64,000 nt of DNA from the NCBI RefSeq assembly GCF_034190915.1, contig NW_026947503.1:20666532-20730531 (forward strand). The letters run 5' to 3'. Origin of the DNA: Cavia porcellus (Eukaryota > Chordata > Mammalia > Rodentia > Caviidae). The notes beneath the pieces are model-generated. The model ran no database searches. It saw only the letters and a list, made by a program, of their open reading frames with translations, and was not told the origin of the DNA. How positions within the stretch are numbered: the first letter of the stretch is position 1; the number at the start of each line of letters is the position of its first letter. Positions 21,411-34,167 of this stretch are shown here, piece after piece. Made by a program: the position numbers and the translations under genes.

Positions 21411-21947
21411 GTCAATTTAGAGCATTTAACCTCCAACTAAGAGGGGGGAATGAGGGAACAAGGAAAACTTAAAGGAAATATGGTCAAATAAATTGTGACA
21501 GAACTTGACTCTGACTCTGTAGAATCCCACATCTAAGTCATAGTTGTTTAGACAAATTATTGATTTTATATTTATTACGTCGTAGGTAGTCAGCAGGTAC
21601 AGGGCCCCTAAACTGTCAGCAGTGATCCAGGTTCTTTCTATCTCTGGGCTGAGACATTTGTTTTGTTCATTCTCCTGTTTCCCACCTTGGTGGTGGCAGG
21701 TAGGTTTAAGGATAAAGAGGAAGAGGAGGAGCAAAACCATTCAAGCCAACTGCGACTTCTGTTTGTATCCTATTAGACAACACTGGTTCACATGACGTCA
21801 ACTACCAAACAAAGGAGGCTGGGACACCTTAGTTAGGCAAACTGCCGTCTCCTGTAGCGATAGTCTGTCATGAGAAAGTAGCAAAGATGCATTTTGTAGC
21901 TAATAGGGGATCTCCGCTTTCGAATAGTTTCCTTGAACTAGATTTTT
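21411..21947. other. Unique intergenic sequence
   Basis: The minus-strand frame at 21426-21740 has no recognisable motif. Nothing else seen. Confidence 0.45.
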
Positions 21948-22063
21948 AAAACTTCCCAGGTTATAAGGGCTGGGAGTATTGCTGAAAAACACGTGACCAC
22001 CTGGCAAGTACAAGGTCCTGAGTTCAATTCCCACCTCCCGTTAAAAAAAACTTCCCAGATTAT
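21948..22063 (+). mobile_element. ID-type SINE with TSD
   Basis: The body agggctgggagtattgctga runs to ctgagttcaattcccacctc, then a short A run. It is flanked by aacttcccag(g/a)ttat on both sides (about 21950 and 22049). A diverged ID subtype (tgggagtattgctg in place of tggggatttagctc). Confidence 0.75.
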
Positions 22064-22139
22064 TAAAAAAAAAAAAAAAAAAGCCACAGCAAACTGTAAC
22101 ATTGTGAAATCTAAAAACAGTAGATTACATTCTCCCCTA

Positions 22140-22338
22140 CTAGCTCCACATTAGGGATTGAATTCAGGGCCTTGTCCATGCTAGGAAAATACTCTATCAC
22201 TGAGCATGTGTTCTGACCTTTTACATTTTTTATCCTGAGTCAGAGTTTTGCTAAATTGTACATGCTGGCCTTAAACTCAAGATCGTTTGGTTCAGTCTTC
22301 CAAGTAGCTGGGAAGGTATGGACACCACATCTGATTTT
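22140..22338 (-). mobile_element. B1+ID dimeric SINE, antisense
   Basis: The antisense ID half (gggattgaattcagggcctt, then tatcactgagcat) precedes an antisense B1 half (gctggccttaaactcaagat, caagtagctgggaaggtatg). On the minus strand the order is B1 then ID, like the B1-dID dimers described from several rodent families. Confidence 0.65.
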
Positions 22339-22484
22339 AGAAATTTGTTTTAATTTAAAAAGCTTTTAGATAGAACACACAGGTGAGATACAAGGAACCA
22401 GCAGCATCATCAGTCTCAACAGCAACCCTGGAAGCTGTCAGCCTGGAAGGGGAAATCTATTTTCATCCTAGATGAAATAGATCC

Positions 22485-22628
22485 TCTGTCCTCTCTGTCT
22501 CCCTGTCTGTCTGTCTCTTTCCCTCTCCCTCCCTCCTTATGTTGCTCAGGCCAGCCTCAAACTTGAGATTCTCTTGCCTCCATCTCCTGAATACCAGGAT
22601 TACAGGCATGTGCCACTATGTCTGAGCC
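22485..22628 (-). mobile_element. B1-like SINE, antisense, with pyrimidine tract
   Basis: A tctg/ccct pyrimidine tract is followed by gttgctcaggccagcctcaa, ccaggattacaggcatgtgc and cactatgtctgag, the antisense B1 body. Confidence 0.65.
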
Positions 22629-23040
22629 TTTAATTTTTAAAAGAGTGTTGAACTGTTGCCGTAAAATAAGCTGCCAGGGTAGGTGGATTGAGAAGTTCTC
22701 TGCTTCATACTCAGAGCTCTGACCATGACCAAATCTAGCATGTGACAGGCAAAGAGTGTGCAGCCTTCTTGCTGTACCGTGCCATGTGGCTAAATCTGAA
22801 CGTAGACCAGCAATAATCCATTTTTGTTCTTCCTGATCCTTTCTAGTTCCTTATTGCCATACGAAACATTCACTAATAATAGAAATGAATGGTGTGCAAC
22901 TGACAACTTCTTTGGTTTCAGGTGACAACAGGAAAGAAACCTGGCCCTTGCATTTCCTTTCGGCATCAGCCCATCATATTAAGGACCTCACTGTGAAGCT
23001 TAATTGTAGTTTATTTGAAATATGTGTATGAAATAAAAGG

Positions 23041-23103
23041 TCTTTTTCTCTCTCTTTCTGTCTCTCTCCCTCTCCCTCTCTCTCGCTCTCTCTCTCTCTT
23101 TCA
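23041..23103 (+). repeat. (TC)n microsatellite
   Basis: Nearly uninterrupted tc/ctc units, probably expanded from the tail of the adjoining antisense SINE. Confidence 0.9.
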
Positions 23104-23252
23104 TTTTTTTTAGGATCTCACTATGTAATTTAACCTGGAACTCACTTTGTAGCCCAAGAGGCCGGTCTCAAAATCATAGCAATTCTCCTACTCAGTCTTC
23201 TGAGTGCTGAGATTGTAGGCGTGCAAACTATGCTATGATAGGCCTGATTGTT
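23097..23252 (-). mobile_element. B1-like SINE, antisense
   Basis: Contains aggatctcactatgtaattt, acctggaactcactttgtag, ctgagtgctgagattgtagg and cgtgcaaactatg in antisense B1 order. Diverged. Confidence 0.65.
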
Positions 23253-23984
23253 TTAAATGCTTTCTGATTTTTCAGTAAGCTTTCATGAGTAATAAATGGA
23301 AATTATTAAGTAAACACATGTTGCATGCAAAAATTAAAACAGAAGGTCTAAATTCCATGAAAGTTGTTGCTGAATGCCCAGCTTGGGTGCAAAGTTGTGT
23401 ACAGTTATCATCTTCTGTGGGAGCTGTCGTTCTATCACTGACCACACAGAAACCAGAAGGCACAGATCTGAAGAATTATTGCAATCACTTTCAAAAGCTA
23501 GTATTTATTTTAAGGAGTTATTTTAAGTACTTTTTCCAAAGACAACGATTTGCTATGTGCAGCTGTCATTCCCTGAGTTTGACTTTTTGTTTGTATCAAA
23601 TAATTCTTCCCCTAATTTTGCTTTTTTATTTCTTGTAGATAGGAAAAATGAGGTGATTGCTGTTTATCTTGGCTCCATTATAGCAACAGAGCTTTGAAAA
23701 TGGTTAATGATGGTGGCTTGATAATGTCATCAGATGTTTGAAAAAGAAAAGCAGTTCTGCCAAATTATGACTCTCTTTTTTCTCTCCAAATAATTTATGG
23801 AATCAATGTAAAGAGGTTCATTCTGCCAAAGATGAAGTGCGTGATATTATTGCTCATTCTGTTGTAAATTCAGCTTCAAAAGTCACTATTAAAAATAGTG
23901 ACGATTATTTTCAGAGATAATTTAAATATAATTTTTGGATGACTGTTGCACTGTGAGACAAAAAGCGCTCTCACTGCTGTTAAG
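23253..23984. other. Unique intergenic sequence
   Basis: A 117-codon frame (23285-23638) has no recognisable motif. I see no gene. Confidence 0.45.
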
Positions 23985-25060
23985 AAACCAAATGGTCTTG
24001 GCAATGATTTCTTGGGTATGACACTATAAGCACAGGCAACAAAAGTAAAAACAGACAAGTGGAATTACATCAAACATAAAAGCTTTTGCAAAGGAAACAA
24101 TCAATGAGGTGAAAAGGAAACCTACAGAATAAGAGAAAATATCTGCATACCAGACATCTGATAGGGATCTTATACCTTAAAATACAGCCAGAATTCCAAA
24201 CAAAGAAACAACTTGATTCTAAAGTGGGCAAAATACTTGAAAAGGAAACACAACAGGTGTATGGAAAGGTGTGTAGAATCACTAATTATAAGCAAAATTC
24301 AAGTCAGAACCTCAAAATATCAACTTGTGTCTCCTACAATGGCTATTGCTTTAAAAAATGGAGAAAACCCCCAGAAAACAAGAATTGGTGAGGATGTTGG
24401 TTGAGAAACTGGAACCCTTGTTCACTGCATTGATGGAATTGTAAAATGCTACAGAGCTAGTATAGAGGATCTTCAAGAAATGAAGAATAGAACTTCCATG
24501 TGATCCAGCAACTTCTGGATGTTTATGTGAAATAATTGAAAACTGACTCTCAAAGAGATATTTGCACTCTTGTGTTCATTGCAGTATTAGTCACACAGCT
24601 AAGAAATGGAAACAATCTGAATATCCACTGATGGATGAATGGCTATAGAGAGTGTGATACACACATACAATGAAATATTATGCAGCCTTTGAAAAGAAGG
24701 AAATTATATCATAAGCTACAACTTGGATGAAGTTCGAGGACATTATGCTAAGTGAAACAAACCAATCACAGGAGAACAAATACTGCATGTTTCCTTTCAT
24801 ATGCGATATCTACAGTAATCAAACTCTTGAAGCAAGAAGTAGAATGGTGGTTGTCAGGCTGGGTGAAGGAAAGGAGACATGAGGTGTTCCTACTCAATGG
24901 GCACAGAGTTTCATTCATGGAAATGAAGAAGTTCCAGAGACTTGCTGTGTCGAGTGTGTGTTCAGTTAACGATGGTGAACTATGCACTTAAATTTGTTAT
25001 GAGAGTAGGTTTCATATTATGTGGCTTTAACCACAGTTTTTCAAAAAGCAAAATGGGGCA
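23985..25060 (+). mobile_element. Old L1 ORF2 3' end and 3' UTR
   Basis: Follows the ORF2 C-terminal order: ggcaatgatttcttgggtat, acaagtggaattacatcaaa, gaaatattatgcagcctttg, ggatgaagttcgaggacatt and gagaacaaatactgcatg. The 3' UTR then has gaatggtggttgtcaggctg. Frames are all broken. Confidence 0.75.
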
Positions 25061-25229
25061 GAAATGTATTCAGAATTGTCATGATGTAATTTGTAATTGC
25101 ATCCACTCAACTTGTGAGCGTCTGCAATTTAAATAGAGATGCTAATAGACATTGTTAAAACATACACAGAGAACTATAATAAAATAAACATACACACTTT
25201 TATGATGCTGATGTTGAATAAAAAAATAC

Positions 25230-25850
25230 TTCTGCCTAGAACTTCCTCAGTAGGGCCTGACCAAACTATCTGCCCCTGTATCTGTCCCCTGCTTTCCTTC
25301 TTATTATGATGGATAAACTGTTACTATTCACATCAAAAGACCTCCATCCTCCCCTGCTGCTGTTAATCTTCTCCTGTCTTATTCCTCAAAGCCTTCACTC
25401 CTATAATCTTCTCTTCTATCTACTGTATCATTTTCCTTCTTGCTAATGGATTAGTCCAATCAACATGAAATAAATTGTAACTTCCACCGCTTAAAAATTC
25501 CTTTGATCCTAAATCCTCTGCAACTATCCATCCTGCTTCTCTCTTTTTTCAAAGTAAAACTCTAAGGAGTTCTTTGTAATGGGTGCCTCATCTTTGTTCA
25601 TTTCTTCATTTGCTTGATCTATTCTTGATAGGATTCTGACCTTGTGTTCCCTTTAAACTGTTCTTTTCAAGATTACAATGACTTCCATGCTATAAATCCA
25701 GTGGTCACAGTTTTGTATTATATTTGGTTCCTTAGCACAATCGGCCACTCCCACTTCCTCTTGGGCTTTTATTTTTGGTTTTTAAGACATTTGGTTGTTT
25801 GTTTGTGCTGTATCCTCCTTTGTTGGCTCCTCTTTTATGGTTTGACCTCA
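25230..25850 (+). mobile_element. L2/CR1-like LINE fragment
   Basis: Motif order caccaatgac-like (caagattacaatgacttcca), then gtggtcacagttttgtatt, resembles the reverse-transcriptase part of ancient L2/CR1-clade LINEs. Strongly diverged. It probably continues at 26460-27290 on the far side of the MaLR LTR. Confidence 0.45.
25480..25545 (+). repeat. Copy 1 of a 65-bp dispersed duplicate
   Basis: The segment with cctaaatcctctgcaactat is repeated, with small indels, at 26981-27050, where it lies inside a SINE. See the finding on templated insertion. Confidence 0.85.
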
Positions 25851-25914
25851 AGTTAGGGAGTGCCCGAGTTTAGTCCAGTCCCTTTTCTTTTTACCTACAG
25901 TGATTTTGCTAGGT

Positions 25915-26315
25915 AATTGTTATGGTTTGTGTCTGTATGTGTCTCCAAAGCCTCACTTGGTTAATAGGTCTTTTTCAGAGGAGGCTGAACCTAGAGCGTG
26001 TGATACTGGGATCAAGAAAATCACTCCACTGATTGATTTAGCACAGCTCTGCCTAGGATTAAACGTGAGTGCCCACCCTAGGGTGAGTAGCCTGCACTCA
26101 CTGTAAGGGACAGAAAGAGTCTTCTGTTTCCTGCCGTGGTGTTTTGCCATTTTCTGCCCACTATGAGTGGTTCTCTTCAGAGAAGCCACCCTGCCTTGGA
26201 GCCAGCCAACTGTGGACTGAAACTTCTACAATCTGTGAGCTAGATAAACCTTTCCTTTTTTTAAACTTTGGGTGTTGGGTATTTTGTCTCAGCAATGAGA
26301 GAAAAGTAACCAAAA
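25915..26315 (+). mobile_element. MaLR-like LTR
   Basis: Shares gccttggagccag(c/t)caactg, gactgaaacttctaca and tttgggtgttgggtattttg with the LTR at 55135-55455. The aaacctttcc stretch near the end takes the usual polyadenylation-signal position. Solo LTR interrupting the L2-like sequence. Confidence 0.65.
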
Positions 26316-26459
26316 CAATACTAATCAGTTGCATAGCGAATTCTATGTACATGCTTCTAGTTTCCAAATTTGTATCTCTAGCTTTGAAATTTCTGCTACT
26401 GTGGCTTGGTACATTCAGATATACATTCAACATACTAACTTATAAGATATCTTAAATGC

Positions 26460-27290
26460 AACCTCCCCAAAAGGGAACAGTTTTCCTTAATAAAAAATAT
26501 CATTGTCCATGTCATTCCCCTTAACCTGCACCTTCTACATACTGTTCATTAGTTAGTCCTATCAATTCCTCTCAAAAATCATTCTTAATTTGCCATTTCT
26601 TCTCATATTCACTACTCCTGCCTATCCCACACATTTCTCACCCCTCCCAGGACCTCCACAGCTCTTTCTGCCTGGTCTCTCTTCTTTCTACTCTTGCTTC
26701 TCTACAAACCATTTTCCTCACAGAAGCTAGCATGGCACATGAAAAGGCAAATCCCAGTCTGAGGGACTTCTGTGGTTAAAAATCTCCAATAAGAGGATGA
26801 ATCTCATTTCCGCCACATACAAAGGTCTCCCTGATTGAGCTACCATCTGTCTCTGTCACCATTCTCCATGCAGAGTTGTTTGTTTGTTTGTTTGTTTGAG
26901 ACAGAGTTTCACTATGCCATTCAGATTGGCCTTAAGCTCACTTTGTAGCCCAAGATGCTCTCAAACTCACAATGATCCTTAACTTCCACTGCTTAAAAAC
27001 ATTCTTCTTTTGATCCTAAATCCTCTGCAACTATCCATCTGCTTCTCTCCTTGGAGTTTTACTATGCCTCAGTTTCCCAAGTGCTGGGATTACAGGGATG
27101 CACTGCCACGTCTAGCTCCATGCAGATTTTTGTTTAGTTCCTAGATACACATATTAAAATCTTTTTTACCATAGGGATGTAGCACTGAATGTTCCTCTCA
27201 TCTAGAAAGTTCTTCCTGTGGATCTACATGAAGTTGGCTCTCAGTTCTCTAGAGAAACATTCCGCACCAGGCTATCCCCCACCACTCAGA
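26460..27290 (+). mobile_element. L2-like LINE 3' part, interrupted by B1
   Basis: Pyrimidine-rich sequence with tctttctgcctggtctctct and ggtctccctgattgagctac resembles the 3' half of L2 in the sense direction. A B1-like SINE sits at 26878-27118. Confidence 0.4.
26878..27118 (-). mobile_element. B1-like SINE, antisense, split by templated patch
   Basis: A tttg array, gagacagagtttcactatgc, ctcactttgtagcccaag and later agtttcccaagtgctgggat are antisense B1. Between about 26981 and 27065 the SINE is interrupted by sequence copied from 25480-25545. Confidence 0.75.
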
Positions 27291-27344
27291 TTAGCTATTT
27301 TTCCTTCCTTCCCTCCTTCTATCTCTCCTTGCTTCCTTTTTTCT

Positions 27345-27430
27345 TCCTTGTTCCTGTGGTGCTAGAGATTGAACCCAGGGCCTTACACATGCTCGGTGTG
27401 CAATGCCTGAGCTATAAACCTAACCCTGTT
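27345..27430 (-). mobile_element. ID-type SINE, antisense
   Basis: Contains gtgctagagattgaacccag and ggccttacacatgctc, then a gagctataaacc end. An antisense ID body after a pyrimidine tract (27300-27345). No clear TSD seen. Confidence 0.6.
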
Positions 27431-27872
27431 TTATTTTATTAGTTTATGTATCATTGAAAACCATTACATATTGCACAGGTTAGTTACTCATTGTCCACTA
27501 AATGTAGGTACCACTAATGTAGAGTTGCCAAATATAGCAAGTAAAACTATAGAACATCCAATTAAATTTGAATTTCATATACACAAAGAATAATTTTAGT
27601 ATAAGTATGTCCCATGCAATAATTGGGACATACTTATGCTAAATAATTATTGTCATTGCTTAGTTGAATTCACATTTAACTGGGCATTTGCATATTCATC
27701 TGGAAACCCCATCCAAGAGCAGAATCCTTGGCTGCTTTGCTCACTACCCCAGCCCAGTCATGAATGGTGATGAGTGTCGAAATAAAGTAAGCACCTCACA
27801 AAATGATTAAAGAAGAAATAAATTATCAACTTGTTTGATTTTAATCTAAAAACTAGTCTTAGTTATCTAGAC
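27431..27872. other. Unique intergenic sequence
   Basis: No feature recognised apart from a short local inverted repeat built on ttgggacatacttat near 27600-27650. Confidence 0.45.
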
Positions 27873-28078
27873 AGTAGGCCAGTGGGTCTCAAACTTAAAC
27901 TGGAGCTGTCTAGTCAAATCACTGCAGGCTCGTTAAAACATTATTTCTGAGGCTCGCTGCAGAGATTCTGACTCAACAAGACTAAAGTGGACTTGCAAAT
28001 CTGCTTTCCCACTACCTTCGCAGATGAGGCTGAAACTGTCAGACCCTGGTCACACCCTGAGAAGTACTGAGCTAGTCC
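27873..28078 (+). mobile_element. MER5-like hAT fossil
   Basis: Begins ccagtgggtctcaaacttaa and ends ctgagaagtactga. The inside has gagattctgactcaacaaga. Ends and order match short non-autonomous hAT elements. Confidence 0.5.
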
Positions 28079-29717
28079 ATCCTGGAGATTTATAGCCTGA
28101 CTAGCTGATTACACATATAACCTCCACTCAGATTCAAATCTATGCAGAACAGAAAAAAGACTAGTAAGTATTGCAGTGGGTCAGGAAACAAAAAATGGAT
28201 TGATTTGCGCCTTGTAAGACAGGCTAATGCCTGGCGAATGGCTGTCTTTTAGCTTTGTGCAGCTCACCCAGTGTTATGGAGAGCGCCCCTTTGGCTGTGC
28301 AGGAAATCTCTAGACACAAAGTGTGCGTCAGGACGGCAGGCACACGAAAACAGACAGCAACCAGAGCGGCACAGTCAGGGCAGAAAACAAGGTGCTACAT
28401 GACAGTGTCTTGAAAGTCGAGCCAAACAGAGTGAAGTCCCAGGAGATCCTGTTTATGTTTTCCAAGTTAATTAAATTTATTTAATCAGTTGTTTCAGTGC
28501 TAGTTTTCCCTTTAGGATTTGTAGCTTGAGATGACAAACAGAGAGTGGACAAAGAAATAGCTCTACCAGGAGACAGCATGAATTGTGTTTCATATAGTTT
28601 ATGGCGCTTAAGGTCTTCTGGGACCCCTTCATTTCCATAAAATATGATTCCTCACCTTTCTGAGCAGCTCGAGCTATGTCCCTTGGAGATATTTTTTCCA
28701 TCTTCCTTATTTCCCTTGGTCCCATGTGGCCAGGCTAGTGTCTCGTAATAAATTTGTATGTGTTTGTACTTCTTTCATTTCACTTTATGAGTTAAGAGGC
28801 TGAATTGAGAGGATCAGTCTGCTTTAGTGATGGAATAACAAAAGGCTTCTTCTTAGGCGATTTTTAGCTACTTTTCCGGTTTCCCAGGTTTCAATCTCAG
28901 AACTATCTTCCACACCCATTTCCAATCTTCTATTCATTCCACGACCACACAGATTTGACATTTCCTTCTTTTCTTTCGTGTTACATGTGCAACCCTGGGT
29001 CAAGTTCTTCAAGCTCTTCCCTGACTGCCATTCTGTGAGTAGTTGATTCATTTAGTCAAGCAGCATCAATTATTGAGTGTTCACTAAAGCTCACTTTGTC
29101 CTAAGTGTAATGGGGAACAAGGTAATGTCTTTTCCTTCTTTTCAAAACATTGATCAGACTGTCTCTTGCCTTTGAATTGACCATGCCAGGGACATGTAGC
29201 AGGTGGCTTTCACACTCTCCTGGCATGCTCCTTGCATCTCTCTGTAGAAGTTCTCTCTCAACTTTAAGGTTTTAGTTCCCCAGGTGACCTCAGTCACACT
29301 ATCCACAATCCCTTTGCCCTGGACTCCACCACCTGTGTTGTCTACTTCAACACAAAATGCATCCCAATAATCCATATTTTGTGATACTGTGGCATTCGTT
29401 GGGTTTGTTTCTTGACCAGAAGGTGAGCTTTGGACTTAATGTGATATTTATCATATGATGATTCATCTAGAAATAGTTCCTCTAAGATTTGTTTCTAGCT
29501 AAAGGACTTAGAAGGGTACAATAGTTCAGTCTCTTACCACTGAATAAAAAGGATGCATTCTCAGAGCTGCATCGACAAACAATTGTGTTTTTGTGGCAAC
29601 ACTCAAGAGCATACTTACACACACACAGATGTTAGAGGTCAGTCACTTTAACGTGACGCCATAAAGGCATTATTGTGTGGCTGCTGCTGGTGTAATACAG
29701 CACACTGTTTTATAACT
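28079..29717. other. Unique intergenic sequence
   Basis: No SINE or LINE recognised. Short frames (for example 28477-28725 and 28824-29051, minus) have no family motif. This is one of the longest repeat-poor stretches and would be a place to look for conserved non-coding sequence. Confidence 0.5.
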
Positions 29718-29895
29718 TTTTTTTTCAGTGCTGGGCATTAAACCCAGGGCCTCCACGATGAGCTATATCTCCAGCTGTTTTATTATTTTTTGAGAGAAGT
29801 TCTTGCCAAGTCACTAAATTGCCCAGGCTGGGCATGAATTTTCCATCCTTCTGCCTCGGCCTCCCAAATTGCTTGTACCACCACACCTAGTTTAT
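29718..29895 (-). mobile_element. B1+ID dimeric SINE, antisense
   Basis: The antisense ID half (cagtgctgggcattaaaccc, then agggcctccacgatgagc) is followed by an antisense B1 half (ttgcccaggctgggcatgaa, ctgcctcggcctcccaaatt). The minus-strand order is B1 then ID, as at 22140-22338. Confidence 0.65.
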
Positions 29896-30479
29896 GGTAC
29901 CTTTTTTTTTTCATAAGTAGAAATGTTCCTTAAAATAATGATAAAAGGTATAGTACATACCTAAACTGGTAATGTAGTCATTCGGTATCATTTCCAAGTA
30001 TTATGCAATGTATGTAACTGTAATGTGCTGTACTTTTATAAGACTGGTAATGCAGCAGGTTTGTTTTTTCCAGCATTACAACACACACAAGTAGCATGAG
30101 ATGCTGGAGACCACTTGCAATGAGGACTTTTCAGTCCCTTATGGAACCACTTGATGGTCTGTTCTCTACTAAAACATTGACATGTGGATCTTGCGTGTCC
30201 TACAATTAACTCCCAGGTCACTCACATAGATGACTGGAGAGAAAAAATATGATGGTGCATCTTTATTAAAATACATCATCTGCTGATAGTTCAGTCTCTT
30301 ACCCCCTCCTTACTCACTGAAAAATTAACTACAACTTCTACCACCTTTAACTCCCTGCTTGGAGGATTTGGTGTGATGAATGGCCCTTCAATGCAAAAGT
30401 GACCAGAGTCAAAAAAGTTCTGAGACTGACAATTGGTTTTCTTACTTTGAGTCTTCCTTTAGTAGTTCCAATGTAGCAT
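29896..30479. other. Unique intergenic sequence
   Basis: No feature recognised. Confidence 0.45.
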
Positions 30480-30990
30480 TTCATTTTATTTTTACTTATC
30501 ATAAAATCTCCATTAAACTACATAAAATAAAATTTTGAAAGAACCCCTCACCTCAAGTCTAGTATCTGAATATATGTTATGATTTTCCAGAGTTTTTTTA
30601 AGACTCTCTTCTCCAAATATCAGCTTTAAAAAAATCTTAAGTCATAGGGCATGAACAATTGCATATTCTGTTGCTCACACTTAACATTATGATATCAACA
30701 TTTTCCTAATGTTGTTAGATAATTACAATGTTCAATGACAGCACAAAATTCTACAGGATAATATGCTATGATATATGCAGCTATTCTACTAACAGCAAAT
30801 AATTTCCGTTTCCCTTTATTACACCCTTCCCTCCTTACAGATTCTACTTCAGTCATTATCATTAAGTATTAGCTTACCACAAATATTTATTAGGATCAGA
30901 TCCCAAAAGTGAATGGGATTATTGTGTGAAAGTCTATAAAACTTTAATACTGCTTGATACCACAGCTAAATCATCACTGCAAGGGACATT
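30480..30990 (-). mobile_element. Possible ancient LINE fragment, antisense
   Basis: The stretch gatcagatcccaaaagtgaa followed by tgggattattgtgtgaaa resembles the antisense LINE motif in which a site is described as needing 'tgggtcaaagggtatg'. Very diverged; could be unique DNA. Confidence 0.3.
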
Positions 30991-33799
30991 AATAGCTTCA
31001 ATGGTAAATTCATACATCAGATTGCTTATCAGGATGCCCCTTGACAGCAGAGGACATGGTTCATTCTGGCAGTGTACTCTGATAGGGCTTTGGAGGGCTA
31101 TACACCATCTAGGAAATGACACTGTTTCATTCATATCCATTCATGATCTGCCAAAGCACATGCATTATTTATACAAGCATATAGTAGGTACCAGCTGACC
31201 TTAAACAACTTACTGTAAGGTTATTTTTCCCTTTGAAATACAAATATGTATACTATAGATAGATGCATGTATACACATATACATCCATTGTAGCTGGGAA
31301 AGAAGGCAAATAAAAAGAGGAGGGAATGGATTTCCAGAGTCCACTGAAACTCAAAATCAGAAGGATTTCTATGTTTTGCCAAGAAATCAGGAAGGTGGCA
31401 CAGTGTTCAACAGATGTGCCCTGATTGTTCCATCTCTTAAGTGGTTTCTTTTAGCTCAAAAAGCATATGGGTGCTTGACCAACGAGGAACAATCTGAGTT
31501 TAAAAACATCTCTGCAATGGAAGGAAAGAGCAATGTCTTGGCAGCCTACGAACCCCCACTGCTCTTTGTTATCTGTGTGTTCCCATCTCATTCTCCATCC
31601 GTCACCCCAAACTGGATGCTTAGAGGAGGAGCCTGTGTGCTCCCCAGCCTTCCCTGGGACAAACATCCAGCTTTTTATCCCTCTTGCTATTTCACGGATA
31701 TGTGCCCATGTAAAATCAGTAATACATTGGAAAACTTTTGAAAACTAAAAAATAGCCTTTGGAAGAAAGTATAAACAAGTATTTACTTGTGTTATCATCA
31801 CCCCTAAAACTTCTAACACAGCAAAGAAAAAGAGAAACTATTGCTAAAAACATACAATTGGGGGAAAAAACACTGCTGATGTTAATGTCAATTTAAGATT
31901 AAAGTTGGGTGGCACTTTGGAAGACTGGTTAAAAGTATGCCAAGTTGGAAACAAAAATGTTGAGTTATAGGTTGGTTCAAGTAAATCAATATCTTAAAAA
32001 ATTTCTTGAAAAAATATGTACAATTTTAGTAAAAAAAAATGGTGTTATCTTTCTAAAGTATGTTTCTCCCTCAATATAAATGTGCAGTTAAGACTGTATA
32101 AAGCTTCTGCTGTTATATGTTAACACACTGTCAAGACAGGTATCACTAGCAAGGCATATTCTGATATGTATCCAACAAAGTCATCACATGCTTACAGTGT
32201 TTGGCTCGACACTTCAGAGGATGAATAAGAAAAAACCCCTACCATTTCCATTTATAAACATCAATTTTCCTTATAAGGAAGGATTTGCTATTTAGGTAAT
32301 GTGGTGTTTAAATTGGCTGTTTTATTGAGGGTTGAAGGGGGACTTGTAAGGTCTGTAGCCTGGAATTGAATCAACTAACGAATCAATGGCCATTATTGTT
32401 TTAAATCCCCACTTGCCAATTCTGAGATATTAAAATAGCAATGCAGGGAACACTACAAACTGTCATTTGACTACTTACTGTGATTTCTGAGGCACCAGGA
32501 AAACTTCTTTGAGCAGTAAACTCAATTGTTTACTGCTTTCTAAAATTTCCAATTTAGGTGCATGATTCTTGGGTCTTCAAAATGGACCTCATAAAATGGT
32601 AGAGGTTACTAGTTGAGCTGATAGTTTTTGACAGTCACTTGCAGTTTCATATTTTGTTTTGAGAGGGATTTTGTTTGGCGTGTCCTAAAATACAGGGCAG
32701 AGACTTCAGTGACAGGGTGGGAAACAACTGACTCATGCTGCAATTTTGTCCAGGATTAGCATCATAGTAAATGTCAATAATAAATATTGAAAAACAGGTA
32801 CATTTATGCAGTCTTCCTATAAACATTGAAACAACATGACATTTTTCAAGATGTCTAAATAGAGAAGAAAGCTCAAGAGAAATATCCTAGGCTGCTCTTT
32901 AGTGGATACTGCCTAAAATGGAAGTAGAACCCTCTAGAATAAATCAGGCTGGGAGAGAGTAAGCCTGAGAAGAGTACACTGCAGATTCCCAGGTGTCAAA
33001 AAGTGGCAGTAAGTGGATGAGACTGCTTGAAGGGGCTCAGTCCTTGTACCACATGAGTATGTGAATTTTATCAGAGTTGGCCACTTGAGTGTGAAAGAAA
33101 CCAGAAAGTCGACATTGCCCACTGATGTTCATTCTCCAAATTTGCTTTTCCATTAAATAATTTGGGTCTGAGCTCTTAGATTCTTAGTCATTTGTCCCTC
33201 TAAAATGTGGTGATTCAGGTAGAATGTGTCCATCTGCAGTAGCTGTGTCTACTTCTGTTCAGGAGCAGCAGTCCTGGTTTTTGCTAAGAGTCAATCTGTA
33301 TCCAAAAGCCATAATTTGCGCAGTTTTCAATTACAAGAGCTTAAGCAATGATTCTTGGGACTAAAGACTTGTAAACCGGCCAGAACTCCCTTGCATTCCT
33401 TCTTGAAGGAGTCCTTATTATGGGAGGAAGTGCCCACTCCACCGTCAGGCCTGCTTCCTGCTTGGCAATTTATAAAGAAAGCAGAACAGTGAGCTTTCCT
33501 AGCCCATTATTCATCTCTGAAAGGTGATCAAAAGGGAGGTATTTTCTCCTGCTATCCTATTGTTCACTTTTATGGAGGACTGCCTCTGATTACAGATGCT
33601 GTCAAAAGAAGCCAAGAATGGAAATAAACAAGAATTTTCAAATAAATCATATTCAGATTATCTTAATCCCACAGTTAGTATTGCCAATCTACTGAAGGAC
33701 AGAGAGCTACCACATTTGGGGGCCCATAGGAGCGACAGTTTAACAGCTGCATGCCTCCGACCTGCCCATCACCCAAACAGACCACGGGGATGGAGAGGC
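30991..33799. other. Unique intergenic sequence
   Basis: A 121-codon frame at 31376-31741 and a 90-codon frame at 30926-31198 lack recognisable domains or splice context. No repeat family recognised. Nothing here supports a gene. Confidence 0.5.
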
Positions 33800-34058
33800 T
33801 GTATTTACATTTTATATAAATATAACTGCATAGTGTGTATTCTTTTGCATATTGTTTCTTTGCTCGAGAAATTTGTGAGGATTTATCTTATTGTTATCAT
33901 TCTTTGCAATTGCTATATAGCTTTCGTCATAAAAAATATACCACAATTTATGTAATTTTTCTGCCCCTGCTGGATATTTGGGCTATTCCCAGTTTGCAGA
34001 ACGTGTTCATTTCTTACTGCTGCTGTAACAAACAAGCCCAAAATTAATGGGCTAAAAT

Positions 34059-34167
34059 AACACATGTTAGGGGCTGGGGATTTAACTCAACGACATTAAG
34101 AACCTGCCTTGCAAGCAGGCAGTCGTGGGTTCGATCCTTGGTACCGACAAAATAAACAACACATGTT
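34059..34167 (+). mobile_element. ID-type SINE with 10-bp TSD
   Basis: The body ggggctggggatttaactca runs to gtcgtgggttcgatccttgg (B box present), then a short A-rich tail. The flanks repeat aacacatgtt exactly (34059-34068 and 34158-34167). Confidence 0.88.

Noticed and set aside
31376..31741. 121-codon plus-strand ORF as a gene
   Set aside because: No domain, no splice or promoter context, length compatible with chance in AT/GC-mixed DNA.
34069..34157. tRNA gene in the ID SINE
   Set aside because: A- and B-box sequences are SINE-derived, with an A tail and TSD; not a functional tRNA cloverleaf.
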